Below are positions 1 to 9,657 of a DNA stretch of 64,000 nucleotides, in pieces. Under the pieces are notes generated by a model. It worked only from the letters and a program-made list of their open reading frames with translations, did no database searches and was not told the origin of the DNA. The position numbers were made by a program, and so were the translations under genes. The stretch is from CALDTK01 sp965215115 (GTDB lineage: Bacteria; Bacteroidota; Bacteroidia; Chitinophagales; Saprospiraceae), in assembly GCA_965215115.1 (NCBI GenBank), contig OZ244050.1:1674001-1738000 (forward strand), read 5' to 3'. The number at the start of each line of letters is the position of its first letter. Within the stretch, counting starts at the first letter, position 1.

Positions 1-2
1 TC

Positions 3-2009
3 AAAACCGACAAGCGGTTTGGGGCCGCCAACGTACGCTTCAAGGAGACTTACGAAAACATCGACCAACACTTCCGGACCACGGGCGGGATCCAGGTCAT
101 TACGGGATTCATCGGATCGAGTTTGAAGGGCCTCACGACGACCTTGGGTCGCGGCGGGAGCGACTACACGGCTGCTCTCATCGCCGCGGGCATTAAGGCG
201 GAGGCAATCGAGATCTGGACGGATGTGGATGGCGTCATGACGGCCGACCCGCGCGCCGTACGTCGGGCCTTCACGATCCCACGCCTTAGCTACCCGGAAG
301 CGATGGAGATGTCCCACTTCGGCGCCAAGGTCATTTACCCGCCGACGCTGTTGCCAGCAATGCAACTCGGCATCCCGCTGTACATCAAGAACACGTTTCG
401 GCCGGAGTTCGAGGGTTCGCTCGTGACGCAGAAGTCGGACCCCACCGGCAGGGCCGTGAAGGGTATCTCGTCGCTCAACGACATCGCCCTGCTCACGCTC
501 GAGGGCAGCGGCATGTTTGGCGTCGTCGGGATTTCCGGCCGGCTCTTCGGTGCACTGGCGGCGGCCGGGATCAATGTCATCCTGATTACGCAAGGCTCGT
601 CGGAGCACAACATCACTTTCGCCGTGTCACCCACAAAGGCGGAGATTGCCAAGCGCAAGGTCGAGTCGGTGTTCTCGTACGAGTTGGGGGCCGGCCTGAT
701 CCGACCGATCAAAGTCGAGTCTCGGCTCAGCGTCATCGCCATCATCGGGGAGCAGATGCGCTTTCGCCCGGGGATCGCGGGGAGGATGTTCGCCGCGCTC
801 GGCCGCAACGCCATCAACTGCGTCGCCATCGCGCAGGGGTCTTCGGAGCTCAATATCTCCGTGGTGATCCGTAAGGAGGACGAGAAGAAGGCCCTCAACG
901 CGCTTCACGATGCTTTCTTCCTCTCGGACCTGCGCGATGTCAACCTCTTCATCGTCGGTACGGGCCTGATCGCCGAGGAGCTCCTGCGCCAACTCCAGGG
1001 GCAGGTCGACCACCTGCGAGAGACCAAGCGCCTCAACCTGCGGCTCATCGGTTTGACGAACACCCGTAAGATGATCTTCGACGAGGACGGGATCGACCTG
1101 GCGGCTTGGTTCGAATCACTCACCGAGATAGGCGAAGACGCCGACCTAGAAGGTTTTGCCGAAAGGCTCATCGCCCTCAACCTCACGAATAGCATCTTCG
1201 TCGACTGTTCGGCCTCGGAGCAGGTCGCGGCGCTCTACGAACGGCTCCTCGCCGATAGCATCGCCGTCTCGACGCCGAACAAGGTGGCCACGGCCTCGTC
1301 TTACGAACGCTACGTAGGTCTGAAGCGGCTGGCCGCGGACAACTCGACGGTCTTCGCGTACGAGACCAACGTCGGGGCCGGACTGCCGCTGCTCGGTACG
1401 CTCCACGACCTCAGTGTCTCCGGGGACAGCGTACGGACGATCGACGGCATCCTGAGCGGATCGCTGAGCTTTATCTTCAATACGTACGACGGCACGAAGG
1501 CCTTCAGCGAAGTCGTCGCGGAGGCGAGGGCGAAGGGGTACACCGAGCCCGATCCGCGGGTAGACCTCAGCGGCCAGGACGTGGCGCGCAAACTCGTGAT
1601 CCTCGCCCGGGAGGCCGGCATCCCGCTCGAGGTCTCCGATGTGGCCGTCGAGGGGTTCCTGTCGCCCGAGGCTTTTGCGGCAGGTAGCGTCGAGGGCTTC
1701 TTCGATGTTTTGCGCACACGCGACGATGCGCGACTCGGCGCACGAATGGGCGACTTGCGTCAAAACGGCAAGCGGCTCATCCTACTGGGTGAGTTGCGCG
1801 AAGGGAAGGCTACGGTGGGCCTGCGGGAGATCGACGGCGCGAGTCCTTTCTGGGGGATGTCCGGGTCGGACAACATGGTGGTCATCACGACGGACCGCTA
1901 CCACGAACGACCGCTCGTGATCCGCGGGCCCGGCGCCGGCGCGACCGTCACGGCCGCCGGTATTTTCGCCGAGATCATCACGATCGGCAACCTGAGATCA
2001 TGGGAGTAA
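3..2009 (+). CDS. thrA: Bifunctional aspartokinase / homoserine dehydrogenase (5' end outside window)
   Basis: Catalyses the first (aspartate to aspartyl-phosphate) and third (aspartate semialdehyde to homoserine) steps of the threonine/methionine branch in the cytoplasm. The reading frame is open from base 3, so the gene begins upstream; about 669 codons of a usual 810-820 are present. The visible kinase end contains TTLGRGGSDYTAA and WTDVDGVMTADPR, followed by two ACT-type regulatory repeats (IALLTLEGSGMFGVVG and LSVIAIIGEQMRFRPGIAG). The dehydrogenase half starts at the Rossmann motif VNLFIVGTGLIAEELL and carries NVGAGLPLLGTLHDL and ILSGSLSFIFNTY. The stop overlaps the thrB start by 10 bases, suggesting coupled translation in a thrABC operon. 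The ACT repeats imply threonine feedback, as known for the family. A mini-hairpin copy at 1752-1765 encodes LRQN. A TTG at 123 is not the true start. Confidence 0.96.
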   Translation, partial: KTDKRFGAANVRFKETYENIDQHFRTTGGIQVITGFIGSSLKGLTTTLGRGGSDYTAALIAAGIKAEAIEIWTDVDGVMTADPRAVRRAFTIPRLSYPEAMEMSHFGAKVIYPPTLLPAMQLGIPLYIKNTFRPEFEGSLVTQKSDPTGRAVKGISSLNDIALLTLEGSGMFGVVGISGRLFGALAAAGINVILITQGSSEHNITFAVSPTKAEIAKRKVESVFSYELGAGLIRPIKVESRLSVIAIIGEQMRFRPGIAGRMFAALGRNAINCVAIAQGSSELNISVVIRKEDEKKALNALHDAFFLSDLRDVNLFIVGTGLIAEELLRQLQGQVDHLRETKRLNLRLIGLTNTRKMIFDEDGIDLAAWFESLTEIGEDADLEGFAERLIALNLTNSIFVDCSASEQVAALYERLLADSIAVSTPNKVATASSYERYVGLKRLAADNSTVFAYETNVGAGLPLLGTLHDLSVSGDSVRTIDGILSGSLSFIFNTYDGTKAFSEVVAEARAKGYTEPDPRVDLSGQDVARKLVILAREAGIPLEVSDVAVEGFLSPEAFAAGSVEGFFDVLRTRDDARLGARMGDLRQNGKRLILLGELREGKATVGLREIDGASPFWGMSGSDNMVVITTDRYHERPLVIRGPGAGATVTAAGIFAEIITIGNLRSWE

Positions 2010-2926
2010 AAGTTTTTGCGCCGGCCTCGGTGGCGAACCTGGCCGTGGGCTACGACACGCTGGGGCTATGTCTGGAGGGCCCGGGCGACGAAATCATCGC
2101 GGACTTCACCGACGAGCCGGGGGTCACGATTACCGAGATCACCGGGGCGAAGGGGATGCTGCCGCTCGAGGTAGCGCGCAACACCGCCGGGCGGGCCGCG
2201 CTCGCCACCTACGAGGCGCACGGCGATCTGAGCCGCGGGATCGCGCTCAAGATCCGCAAGAAAATGCCCTTCGGTTCCGGGATGGGGAGTTCGTCGGCGA
2301 GTGCGGTGGCGGGTGCCATGGTCGTCAACGAACTGCTGCGTCGACCCTTCGAGAAGCGGCAACTGCTGCGTTTTGCGGCAATGGGCGAGCAGGTAGCCGA
2401 CGACGCCTGGCACCTCGACAACGTGGCCCCGAGTATGCTGGGTGGGATTTGCCTCGTGCGGGATGCGGCTACTTGCGATGTCCAACGCCTCATCATCCCC
2501 TCTGGCCTCCGGGTCTGCGTGGTGCATCCGAACGTGCAGATACTCACCCGCGACGCGAGGGCCGTCCTATCCGACCAGGTGCCGCTCGAGTTGATGGTGC
2601 GACAGCAGGCCAACTTGGGAGGGTTCGTCATCGGTCTTTACCGCAACGACATCCAGCTCGTCCAACGGAGCATGCAGGACTTGGTGATCGAACCGCAACG
2701 GGCGCAGTTGATTCCGGGCTTCGCGGAGGTCAAGGCTGCGGCGTTGGCGGCGGGTGCCCTAGGGTGCTCCATCAGTGGCGCCGGACCGAGCGTCTTTGCG
2801 CTGTGCCAAAACACGACCATCGCCACGGCAGCCGGTACGGCGATGCAGGCGGCGTTTAAAGCCGCGGGCCTAAAGTCTACCGTGTACCAAAGCGCGATAC
2901 ATCCAGAGGGTGCACACGTTTGCTAG
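2000..2926 (+). CDS. thrB: Homoserine kinase
   Basis: Phosphorylates homoserine to O-phosphohomoserine with ATP. The 308-residue GHMP-kinase protein has the N-terminal substrate region KVFAPASVANLAVGYDTLG, the ATP-binding loop PFGSGMGSSSASAVAGA near residue 92, and the C-terminal GHMP motif GCSISGAGPSVFAL. Length is normal. The start ATG lies inside the end of thrA (10-base overlap) and thrC follows 101 bases downstream, giving a complete threonine arm. Confidence 0.97.
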   Translation: MGVKVFAPASVANLAVGYDTLGLCLEGPGDEIIADFTDEPGVTITEITGAKGMLPLEVARNTAGRAALATYEAHGDLSRGIALKIRKKMPFGSGMGSSSASAVAGAMVVNELLRRPFEKRQLLRFAAMGEQVADDAWHLDNVAPSMLGGICLVRDAATCDVQRLIIPSGLRVCVVHPNVQILTRDARAVLSDQVPLELMVRQQANLGGFVIGLYRNDIQLVQRSMQDLVIEPQRAQLIPGFAEVKAAALAAGALGCSISGAGPSVFALCQNTTIATAAGTAMQAAFKAAGLKSTVYQSAIHPEGAHVC

Positions 2927-3027
2927 ACAGCATGTCCGTAGAGCCGTGGCTCCTCCGTTCGCTCGACGCCTAGCACGGGTAGTACGGCCACTCTCCACTT
3001 TTCACTCTGCCGCTCTCCAACTATCCT

Positions 3028-4365
3028 ATGCTGCTCTACTCCACCAATGACGCATCCACGCGGGTGTCTTTCCGGGAGGCGGTCTTCACGGCGCTCCCGA
3101 AGGACAACGGATTGTACCTCCCGGTAAGCATCGAGCCGCTTCCTGAAGCGTTTTGGCGAAAGCTGCCCGAAAGCAACCTGCAACGGATCGCCACCGACGT
3201 ATCCGAACACCTTCTCGCGGGGGAGATCCCGACGGACGGCCTGGCGAGCATCGTCGCGGCGGCCATCGATTTTCCTGCCCCACTCGAACGCTTGGGCGAC
3301 GGTAGTACTGGTGTCCAAAACTACGTCCTCGAACTCACCCACGGACCGAGCGCCGCCTTCAAGGATTTTGGCGCGCGCTTCATGAGTGGCGTCATGGGTT
3401 ACTTCCTGCGACGGCGCGGCGAGAAGCTGATCATCCTCGTGGCGACGAGCGGGGATACCGGCGGTGCCGTCGCCGCGGGTTTTCACGGAAGTGACAACAT
3501 AGACGTGGTCATCCTCTATCCGAAAGGCCGCGTGTCGAGCATTCAGGAAGCCCAGCTCACGACACTGGGCGGTAACGTCACCGCACTTCGCGTCGCGGGA
3601 AGCTTCGACGACTGCCAGCACCTCGTCAAGCAAGCCTTTTTGGATGCCGAATTGCGCAGCGAAGTCAATATCAGTTCCGCGAACAGCATCAACATCGCGC
3701 GACTCATTCCGCAGAGCTTTTACTACATCGACGCCTACCGGCAGTGGCTCGCGTACGGACACGCAGAACCGCCCGTGTTCAGTGTTCCGAGCGGCAACTT
3801 CGGTAACCTCACGGCGGGGGTTTTGGCGGAAGCCCTCGGACTACCGGTGGCGAAGTTCGTGGCCGCCACGAATGCCAACGATACCGTCGTCTCCTACGCA
3901 CGCACGGGCGAGTACACCCCGAAGACCTCCGTCGCTACCCTCTCGAACGCCATGGATGTCGGCGCTCCGAGCAACTACGTCCGACTGAGTCGACTGCTAG
4001 GTTCCACGTGGAACGGCTTCAGGGAGCGGGTCTACGCAGTAAGCTTCACGGACGAGGCTACGGAAGAGGAGATGAGGTTGGGCTTTCGCCAAAACCCGCC
4101 TTACGTCTTCGATCCCCACACGGCGGTCGGGAGCCTGGCGCTGAAGCAGTTCCAGCAGAAGGAAGGCGGAGGTGCCGGTATCGTACTCGGTACGGCCCAC
4201 GCGGCCAAGTTCCGCGACGACGTGGAGCGCATCCTCGGGACCGAGGTGTCGCTCCCGCCCCAACTGGAAGGTCTGTTGGATAAACCCCAAACCGTCGAAG
4301 ACATCGGTGTCGACTACGCGACACTGAAGCGACATATCCTAAAAGTAAAGGCCAGTCGAGGCTAG
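3028..4365 (+). CDS. thrC: Threonine synthase
   Basis: PLP enzyme converting O-phosphohomoserine to threonine, the last step of the pathway. The 445-residue protein has the PLP lysine in SAAFKDFGARF (K112), the TSGDTGGAVAAGF loop and the phosphate-binding PSGNFGNLTAG. Length fits the family. Two mini-hairpin copies fall in the coding sequence: 3151-3164 (encoding FWRKL) and 4081-4094 (encoding GFRQN), the second in the opposite orientation. Confidence 0.97.
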   Translation: MLLYSTNDASTRVSFREAVFTALPKDNGLYLPVSIEPLPEAFWRKLPESNLQRIATDVSEHLLAGEIPTDGLASIVAAAIDFPAPLERLGDGSTGVQNYVLELTHGPSAAFKDFGARFMSGVMGYFLRRRGEKLIILVATSGDTGGAVAAGFHGSDNIDVVILYPKGRVSSIQEAQLTTLGGNVTALRVAGSFDDCQHLVKQAFLDAELRSEVNISSANSINIARLIPQSFYYIDAYRQWLAYGHAEPPVFSVPSGNFGNLTAGVLAEALGLPVAKFVAATNANDTVVSYARTGEYTPKTSVATLSNAMDVGAPSNYVRLSRLLGSTWNGFRERVYAVSFTDEATEEEMRLGFRQNPPYVFDPHTAVGSLALKQFQQKEGGGAGIVLGTAHAAKFRDDVERILGTEVSLPPQLEGLLDKPQTVEDIGVDYATLKRHILKVKASRG

Positions 4366-4407
4366 GGTAAACATTACCGTCTCGCGCAAGCACCCGGACG
4401 CTGTATT

Positions 4408-6798
4408 TTGCCGGCCGAACATTCTACGAACCATGACGCGACTCCTGAATGCGCTGAGCGTACTGTGTGTGCTCCCCTGCTGCACACCGCAGCGTACGCG
4501 CAGCACCAACCCACGGCCAACATCGACGACAATAAGTTCCGCCAGTTCACCCCGGGCGAACTGCCGACGCCGAACGTCTACCGCAATGCCGCCGGCGCCC
4601 CCGGCCACATGTACTACCAGCAGCAGGCGGACTACGATATGAAGATCCGCCTCGAGGACGAGACGCAGCGCATCTACGGCGAGGAGGTGATCACCTACCA
4701 CAACAACTCCCCCGACGCCCTCGACTACCTCTGGCTCCAGCTCGACCAGAACATGCGGGCGCTCGACACGGATACGGAGAAGATCAGTACCGGCGAGATG
4801 AAGGACCGGATGTCCTCGACGGAGCTGACCAACATGGTGCCCTGGTTCGACGGCGGCTTCAAGATCGACTACGTGCAGTACGGCGACGGCAAACCGGCCA
4901 GTACCTTCGTCAACAAGACCATGATGCGGGTCGACCTCCCGACCGCCCTCCTGCCTGGCCAGAAGACCCAACTCCGGATCAAGTGGTGGTACAACATCAA
5001 CGACCGCATGAAGATCGGCGGCCGCTCGGGCTACGAGTACTTCGAGACCGATAGCAACTACCTCTACACGATCGCGCAGTTCTACCCCCGGATGTGCGTC
5101 TACTCCGATGAGGACGGCTGGCAGAACAAGCAGTTCCTCGGGCGGGGTGAGTTCACGCTGCCCTTCGGCAACTACAAGGTCGAACTCACCGTACCCGCCG
5201 ATCACCTCGTCGCTGCCACCGGGACGCTCCAAAACCAGAAGGACGTGATGACCAGCGCCCAGCGCGACCGCCTCGAGAGGGCCCGTACGAGCTACGACTC
5301 CGTGGTCGTGGTCTGCACCCAGGACGAGGCCCTCGAACGCGAGAAGCGCAAGCTCAAGGAGGAGCGTACCTGGAAGTTCTCGGCCACCAACGTGCGTGAC
5401 TTCGGCTGGGCATCGAGCCGCAAGTTCATCTGGGACGCTATGGCCGTCAAGCAAGGTGACGGCTCGACGGTAATGGCGATGTCGATGTACCCGAAGGAAG
5501 GCAACCCCCTCTGGGAGCGCTACTCCACCAAGGCCGTCGCGCACACGCTCAAGTGGTACTCGCACTACACCTTCGACTACCCCTACCCCGTGGCGTGGAG
5601 CATCAACGCCGCCGACATCGGGATGGAGTACCCGATGATCTGCTTCAATTTCGGTCGCCCGGAGGCCGACAAGACCTACTCCGATCGCGTCAAGTACGGC
5701 ATGATCGGCGTCATCATCCACGAAGTAGGCCACAACTACTTCCCGATGATCGTCAACTCCGACGAGCGCCAGTGGACCTGGATGGACGAGGGCCTCAACA
5801 CCTTCCTCCAGTACCTCGCCGAGCAGCAGTGGGAGCGCAACTACCCCAGCCGCCGCGGACCAGCCCACCTCATCGTGCCCTACATGGCTGGCGACAAGGA
5901 CAACATCGCCCCCATCATGACCAACTCGGAGTCGATCTACCAGTTCGGCTCCAACGCCTACGGCAAGCCCGCCACCGGGCTCAACATTCTCCGCGAGACG
6001 GTCATGGGCCGCGAGTCCTTCGACTATGCCTTCAAGAAGTACGCGAACCGTTGGAAGTTCAAGCACCCCGAGCCAGCCGATCTGTTTCGCACGATGGAAG
6101 ACGCGAGCGCCTACGACCTAGACTGGTTTTGGCGCGGCTGGTTCTTCACCACCGATCACGCCGACCAGGGCATCGCCAAGGTCCGCCACTTCCAGATGAA
6201 CCCCGGCAGCCCCGAGGCCCGCGAGATGGCGAGCATGGGCGAGCGCGACATGGAGCAGCGCGGGATCTCCGAGATCCGCAACGCGACGGCGATCGCCAAG
6301 ACGCAGGACGAGATCGACCGTAGCCTACGTGATTTCTACACCGACTACGACCCCCGCAAAATGTCCGTGGCGGATCGCGAAGACCTCGAGAGGCAGATGA
6401 GCAAGCTGTCCCCGGAGGCGCGCGCGATGCTGAACGACACCAAGCACTTCTACGAACTCACGCTCGAGAACAAGGGCGGTCTCGTGATGCCCGTCATCAT
6501 CGAGTGGACCTTCGAGGACGGCACCACGGAGGTGGACCGCATCCCCGCCGAGATCTGGAAGATGAACGACGCCGAGGTCACGAAGACTTTCGTCAAAACG
6601 AAGGCCGTCCAGCGCATCGCCCTCGACCCCTTCCTTGAGATCGCCGACATCGACCGCAGCAACAACGACTACCCCGCGCGGGCGCAGGCGCCGAGTCGAT
6701 TCGAACTCTACGAGCGCGGCAGCCGCGGCGGCGGGGAAAACCCGATGCAGCGCGCGCGACGCGGGCAGCCGAACAACGGCTCCACGCCCGGCAACTAG
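4408..6798 (+). CDS. M1-family zinc metallopeptidase, secreted; signal peptide frame-shifted
   Basis: Aminopeptidase-like gluzincin of the M1 family. It has HEXXH-X18-E as HEVGHN (H438, H442) with E461 in TWMDEGLNTF, and the substrate-site variant GMEYP before it. The in-frame start would be a TTG at 4408, which gives no export signal. An ATG at 4433 in another frame starts MTRLLNALSVLC. Removing one TG from the (TG)4 tract at 4464-4471 joins it to APLLHTAAYAQ, a convincing signal peptide. So the gene either carries a 2-base slippage (real, phase-variable or a sequence error) or starts at 4408. The true product is probably a secreted or periplasmic peptidase of about 788 residues. Its C-terminal half is rich in charged residues. 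A mini-hairpin copy lies at 6585-6598. Confidence 0.9.
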   Translation: MPAEHSTNHDATPECAERTVCAPLLHTAAYAQHQPTANIDDNKFRQFTPGELPTPNVYRNAAGAPGHMYYQQQADYDMKIRLEDETQRIYGEEVITYHNNSPDALDYLWLQLDQNMRALDTDTEKISTGEMKDRMSSTELTNMVPWFDGGFKIDYVQYGDGKPASTFVNKTMMRVDLPTALLPGQKTQLRIKWWYNINDRMKIGGRSGYEYFETDSNYLYTIAQFYPRMCVYSDEDGWQNKQFLGRGEFTLPFGNYKVELTVPADHLVAATGTLQNQKDVMTSAQRDRLERARTSYDSVVVVCTQDEALEREKRKLKEERTWKFSATNVRDFGWASSRKFIWDAMAVKQGDGSTVMAMSMYPKEGNPLWERYSTKAVAHTLKWYSHYTFDYPYPVAWSINAADIGMEYPMICFNFGRPEADKTYSDRVKYGMIGVIIHEVGHNYFPMIVNSDERQWTWMDEGLNTFLQYLAEQQWERNYPSRRGPAHLIVPYMAGDKDNIAPIMTNSESIYQFGSNAYGKPATGLNILRETVMGRESFDYAFKKYANRWKFKHPEPADLFRTMEDASAYDLDWFWRGWFFTTDHADQGIAKVRHFQMNPGSPEAREMASMGERDMEQRGISEIRNATAIAKTQDEIDRSLRDFYTDYDPRKMSVADREDLERQMSKLSPEARAMLNDTKHFYELTLENKGGLVMPVIIEWTFEDGTTEVDRIPAEIWKMNDAEVTKTFVKTKAVQRIALDPFLEIADIDRSNNDYPARAQAPSRFELYERGSRGGGENPMQRARRGQPNNGSTPGN

Positions 6799-7124
6799 GT
6801 TTCGGGATACAAAAAGACGCCCACAGCTATATTAACGCTGTGGACGTCGGTATCAAACGAAAAACCAACTTCAGACGGGGATGCGCGCCGAGGGATCGGC
6901 GCGCTTCTCTTGTTGTAAGTCGGCGCAGGCGCGAGGGTTTGGTCACGACCTGACCAACGTAGGGAGTATGTCGAGGAGCGGACAATGGGGAGCTGCGGCA
7001 GAAGGGCGGTCGTCTCACCAAAATGGCCACCCCGTAATTCGGCGGCGATTCACCTCGCCCAACCACCAGACGCTACACCACCGGGCCGCCAAGCCCCTAC
7101 GTGACTCGTCTCCCCATCACCCCG
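6799..7124. other. 326-base intergenic region between convergent genes
   Basis: Contains the terminator at 6883-6914 and a small inverted repeat around 6820-6843. I see no gene or RNA in the remainder. Confidence 0.5.
6883..6914 (+). terminator. Rho-independent terminator after the M1 peptidase gene
   Basis: A perfect 9-base stem (GCGCGCCGA / TCGGCGCGC, 6883-6904) with a 4-base GGGA loop is followed by a T-rich run (TTCTCTTGTT). It lies 85 bases after the stop at 6798. A weaker inverted repeat (CCACAGC/GCTGTGG) sits between them around 6820-6843. Confidence 0.75.
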
Positions 7125-8222
7125 TCACAGCCGCAGCAATACCGTTCGCCGCTTCCCGTCTCGGTATACCTCCAGCTCGATCTCGTCGCCGCGCTTGCGC
7201 GAGCCCATTGCCTCGCGGAATTGCGGAATGGTACGGATGCCCCGCCCCGCAGCCCCCACCACGACATCGCCGTCCCGAAGTCCGGCGAGTCCGGCCGCGC
7301 CCCCGGGGTCTACCGACGTGAGTACGATCCCCTGCGACACCGGCACCTGCAGCTCTCGCGCCCACTCCGTATCGAGTTCGCCGGCTTCGATACCGAGGAC
7401 GATTTGCCGGTAGCTGCCCGTCGCGATGATGTCGTCCACGATGCGGGAAGTGAGATTGGCCGGGATCGCGAAGCCGTAGCCGCTGTTGCCGCCCGTGCGC
7501 GAGTAGATGGCCGTGTTGATGCCGACGAGTTCGCCCTGGGTGTTGACGAGGGCGCCACCGCTATTGCCGGGGTTGATGGCCGCGTCAGTCTGGATGAAGC
7601 TCTCGATGGCGTTGCGGTCGTGGATGATGCCGATGTCGCGGCCGCGGGCGCTGATGATGCCGGCGGTCACGGTGCTGGAGAGGTTGTACGGGTTGCCGAC
7701 GGCCAGCACCCAGTCGCCGACCTCGGCCTGGTCGCTGTCGCTAAAACGCAGCACGGGCAGTCCCTCGCCGTCGACCTTGAGCACGGCGATGTCGGCCGCG
7801 GGGTAGGTGCCGATCAACTCGGCCGTGAAGCGTCGGTTGTCGTTGAGGCTCACCGTGATGGCGTCCGCACCGTCGATGACGTGGTTGTTGGTCACGATGT
7901 AGCCGTCGGCCGCGTAAATGACGCCACTACCTGTGCCTTGGCGCACCTGCGGCGCACGACCGTAGTAGTGGTCCCAGAGCGTCAGGGGCTGCTGTTCCTG
8001 CGTACTGATGTGCACGACGGCGGCCATGCTCTTGCGGGCGGCCTCCCGGAAGTTATCGGGCGCCACCCCGTAAGACGCGAAGCTCGCGGGCGCAGCGGGT
8101 TTTGGCGAAAGCCGAACACCCGAGCTATAGTACGCGAAGCCACCCACGCACAGGGCGGCGGCGAAGAGGCCACCGATCAGCGAGGCGAGCAGTAGGCGGC
8201 GGAAATCGGAAGGGTGCGTCAT
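7125..8222 (-). CDS. HtrA/DegP-type serine protease with PDZ domain
   Basis: Envelope quality-control protease of 365 residues. A single N-terminal membrane segment (residues about 10-32) anchors it. The trypsin-like domain has the triad H114 (TNNHVIDG), D144 (AADIAVLKVD) and S221 (NPGNSGGALV). One PDZ domain follows (residues about 265-360, with VDPGGAAGLAGLRDGDVVVG). This is the DegS-like one-PDZ layout rather than the two-PDZ DegP. I chose the ATG at 8222 (MTHPSDFRR) because the longer frame upstream is the antisense of the divergent HD gene and lacks protein character. A mini-hairpin copy at 8100-8113 encodes RLSPKP just after the membrane segment. Confidence 0.94.
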   Translation of the reverse strand: MTHPSDFRRLLLASLIGGLFAAALCVGGFAYYSSGVRLSPKPAAPASFASYGVAPDNFREAARKSMAAVVHISTQEQQPLTLWDHYYGRAPQVRQGTGSGVIYAADGYIVTNNHVIDGADAITVSLNDNRRFTAELIGTYPAADIAVLKVDGEGLPVLRFSDSDQAEVGDWVLAVGNPYNLSSTVTAGIISARGRDIGIIHDRNAIESFIQTDAAINPGNSGGALVNTQGELVGINTAIYSRTGGNSGYGFAIPANLTSRIVDDIIATGSYRQIVLGIEAGELDTEWARELQVPVSQGIVLTSVDPGGAAGLAGLRDGDVVVGAAGRGIRTIPQFREAMGSRKRGDEIELEVYRDGKRRTVLLRL

Positions 8223-8282
8223 GGTCGAGCTTGGGGGGACGGGTCTATTTTCGCCGCCGTGAAAGCGGTTGTCCTCAGCGAA

Positions 8283-8825
8283 ATGATCCCACCGGAAACC
8301 GATCTGGAGGCCTTCCTGTTGCGACAGCCCGAGATCATCGCCGGGATGGACTGGGGGACGCCGCGCTTCGGGCACCCCGAGGGAGAGGTCTGGCGACACG
8401 TCGTCGAGGTGCTGGCGAATGTCGACAAACTGGCCGACCTGCCGCTGGACCAGCGGCGCGACCTGAGGCTCGTCGCGCTCGTGCACGACTCCTTTAAGTA
8501 CACCGAGAACAAGACCGAGCCCCGGGATTGGACGCAGCACCACGGCATCCTCGCGCGGCGCTTCGTGGAGCGGTACACCAGCTCACGCCGCGTCATCGAG
8601 CTGACGGAGTGGCACGACGAGGCGTACTACTGCTGGCGCCTCGACGCCCTCTACCACCGGCGCAACCGGAGTCAGCAACGCCTCGATCGACTCCTCGACC
8701 GCTTCGACGGGGAGCTCGACTTCTACTACCGCTTCTTCGTGTGCGACACCCGCACGGGTGACAAGAACCTCGCGCCCCTGCGCTGGTTCGAGCGCGAGGC
8801 CGGCGTCTCTGTCGCGACTTGGTAG
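8283..8825 (+). CDS. HD-domain protein (predicted phosphohydrolase)
   Basis: About 180 residues with HD-superfamily metal-binding signatures: an early histidine (WRHVVEVL), the LVALVHDSFKY HD pair, then HH in WTQHHGILA. The family hydrolyses phosphate bonds in nucleotides or related substrates; the substrate here is unknown. It is divergent from htrA. I prefer the ATG at 8283 over upstream starts at 8214 or 8259 because a possible -7 box (TATTTTCG, 8246-8253) lies just before it. Confidence 0.78.
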   Translation: MIPPETDLEAFLLRQPEIIAGMDWGTPRFGHPEGEVWRHVVEVLANVDKLADLPLDQRRDLRLVALVHDSFKYTENKTEPRDWTQHHGILARRFVERYTSSRRVIELTEWHDEAYYCWRLDALYHRRNRSQQRLDRLLDRFDGELDFYYRFFVCDTRTGDKNLAPLRWFEREAGVSVATW

Positions 8826-8856
8826 CTACTTAGTAGCTACTTAATAGCGCTGCGAT

Positions 8857-9510
8857 CTACTCCGTCGTCAGGGAATGCTTCTCCTTGCCGTGGTGCTGCT
8901 GCGATAGAGCCTCGAAGCTGTAGCCGAGGCGACTCAGGGCGTCGAGGGTGCGCGGCAGGGCGTACCGCAGGTTGCGCTCGCTCTTGAGGCTGTCGTGAAA
9001 TACGACGATGCTTCCGGGCACGACGTGGTCGAGCACGTTGCTCAGGCAAGCCTCGCCGTCGAGGTTCGGGTCGAAGTCACCGCTCAGCACGTCCCACATC
9101 ACAATGCGGTACTCCCCGTGGAGCGCCCTGGCGCTGCGGGGACTAATGCGACCGTAAGGCGGGCGGAAGAGCCTACTGGAGACGAGCTGCGCGCACTGCC
9201 GCACGTTGGCGAGGTAGTCGCCCACGTCGGTCGACCAGCCGCTGAGGTGATTGTGGGTGTGGTTGCCGACGGCGTGCCCCTCCTCGATGAGGCGCTCGAA
9301 GAGCTCCGGGTGGCGCTGCACGTTCTCGCCGACGCAGAAGAACGTGGCCTTGGCGTCGTACTCGGCGAGCGTGTCCAACACCCACGGCGTGACTTCCGGG
9401 ATCGGTCCGTCGTCGAAGGTGAGGTAGAGCCGCTTGCCCGAGGCCTCGCTCCGCCAGGTGAACTGGTGGAAGATGCGCTGGATGATGGAGGGCGTACGGG
9501 CGAAGTACAA
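8857..9510 (-). CDS. Polysaccharide deacetylase (NodB-type carbohydrate esterase 4)
   Basis: Removes N- or O-acetyl groups from polysaccharide or peptidoglycan. The 217-residue protein shows all CE4 motifs: TFDDGP (catalytic and metal Asp, residues 31-36), NHTHNH (metal His, about 83-88), RPPYGR and a late histidine in FHDSLKS. No signal peptide is obvious. It is divergent from gltX, and its start region faces the gltX promoter. Confidence 0.9.
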   Translation of the reverse strand: MYFARTPSIIQRIFHQFTWRSEASGKRLYLTFDDGPIPEVTPWVLDTLAEYDAKATFFCVGENVQRHPELFERLIEEGHAVGNHTHNHLSGWSTDVGDYLANVRQCAQLVSSRLFRPPYGRISPRSARALHGEYRIVMWDVLSGDFDPNLDGEACLSNVLDHVVPGSIVVFHDSLKSERNLRYALPRTLDALSRLGYSFEALSQQHHGKEKHSLTTE

Positions 9511-9618
9511 GGCGTGAGATTTTGCAAGGACCGGCCACGACGACCTGGGGCAGTCTTACAACGCTGCGAACGGCCGAATCGCTGCGCTCGTATCTGCGCG
9601 CCCTCCCAAATTCGCCTC

Positions 9619-9626
9619 TACCTTTG
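9619..9626 (+). promoter_or_regulatory. Candidate Bacteroidota -7 box (TACCTTTG) of gltX
   Basis: Matches the Bacteroidota TAnnTTTG -7 consensus and lies about 31 bases before the gltX ATG. I could not identify a clear -33 element. Confidence 0.45.
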
Positions 9627-9657
9627 CACGTTCGTGAGTCCCGACCCCCGACCAGCT

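Noticed and set aside
4339..6066. 575-codon open frame opposite the M1 peptidase gene
   Set aside because: Antisense shadow with the same composition bias; no start context and no domain.
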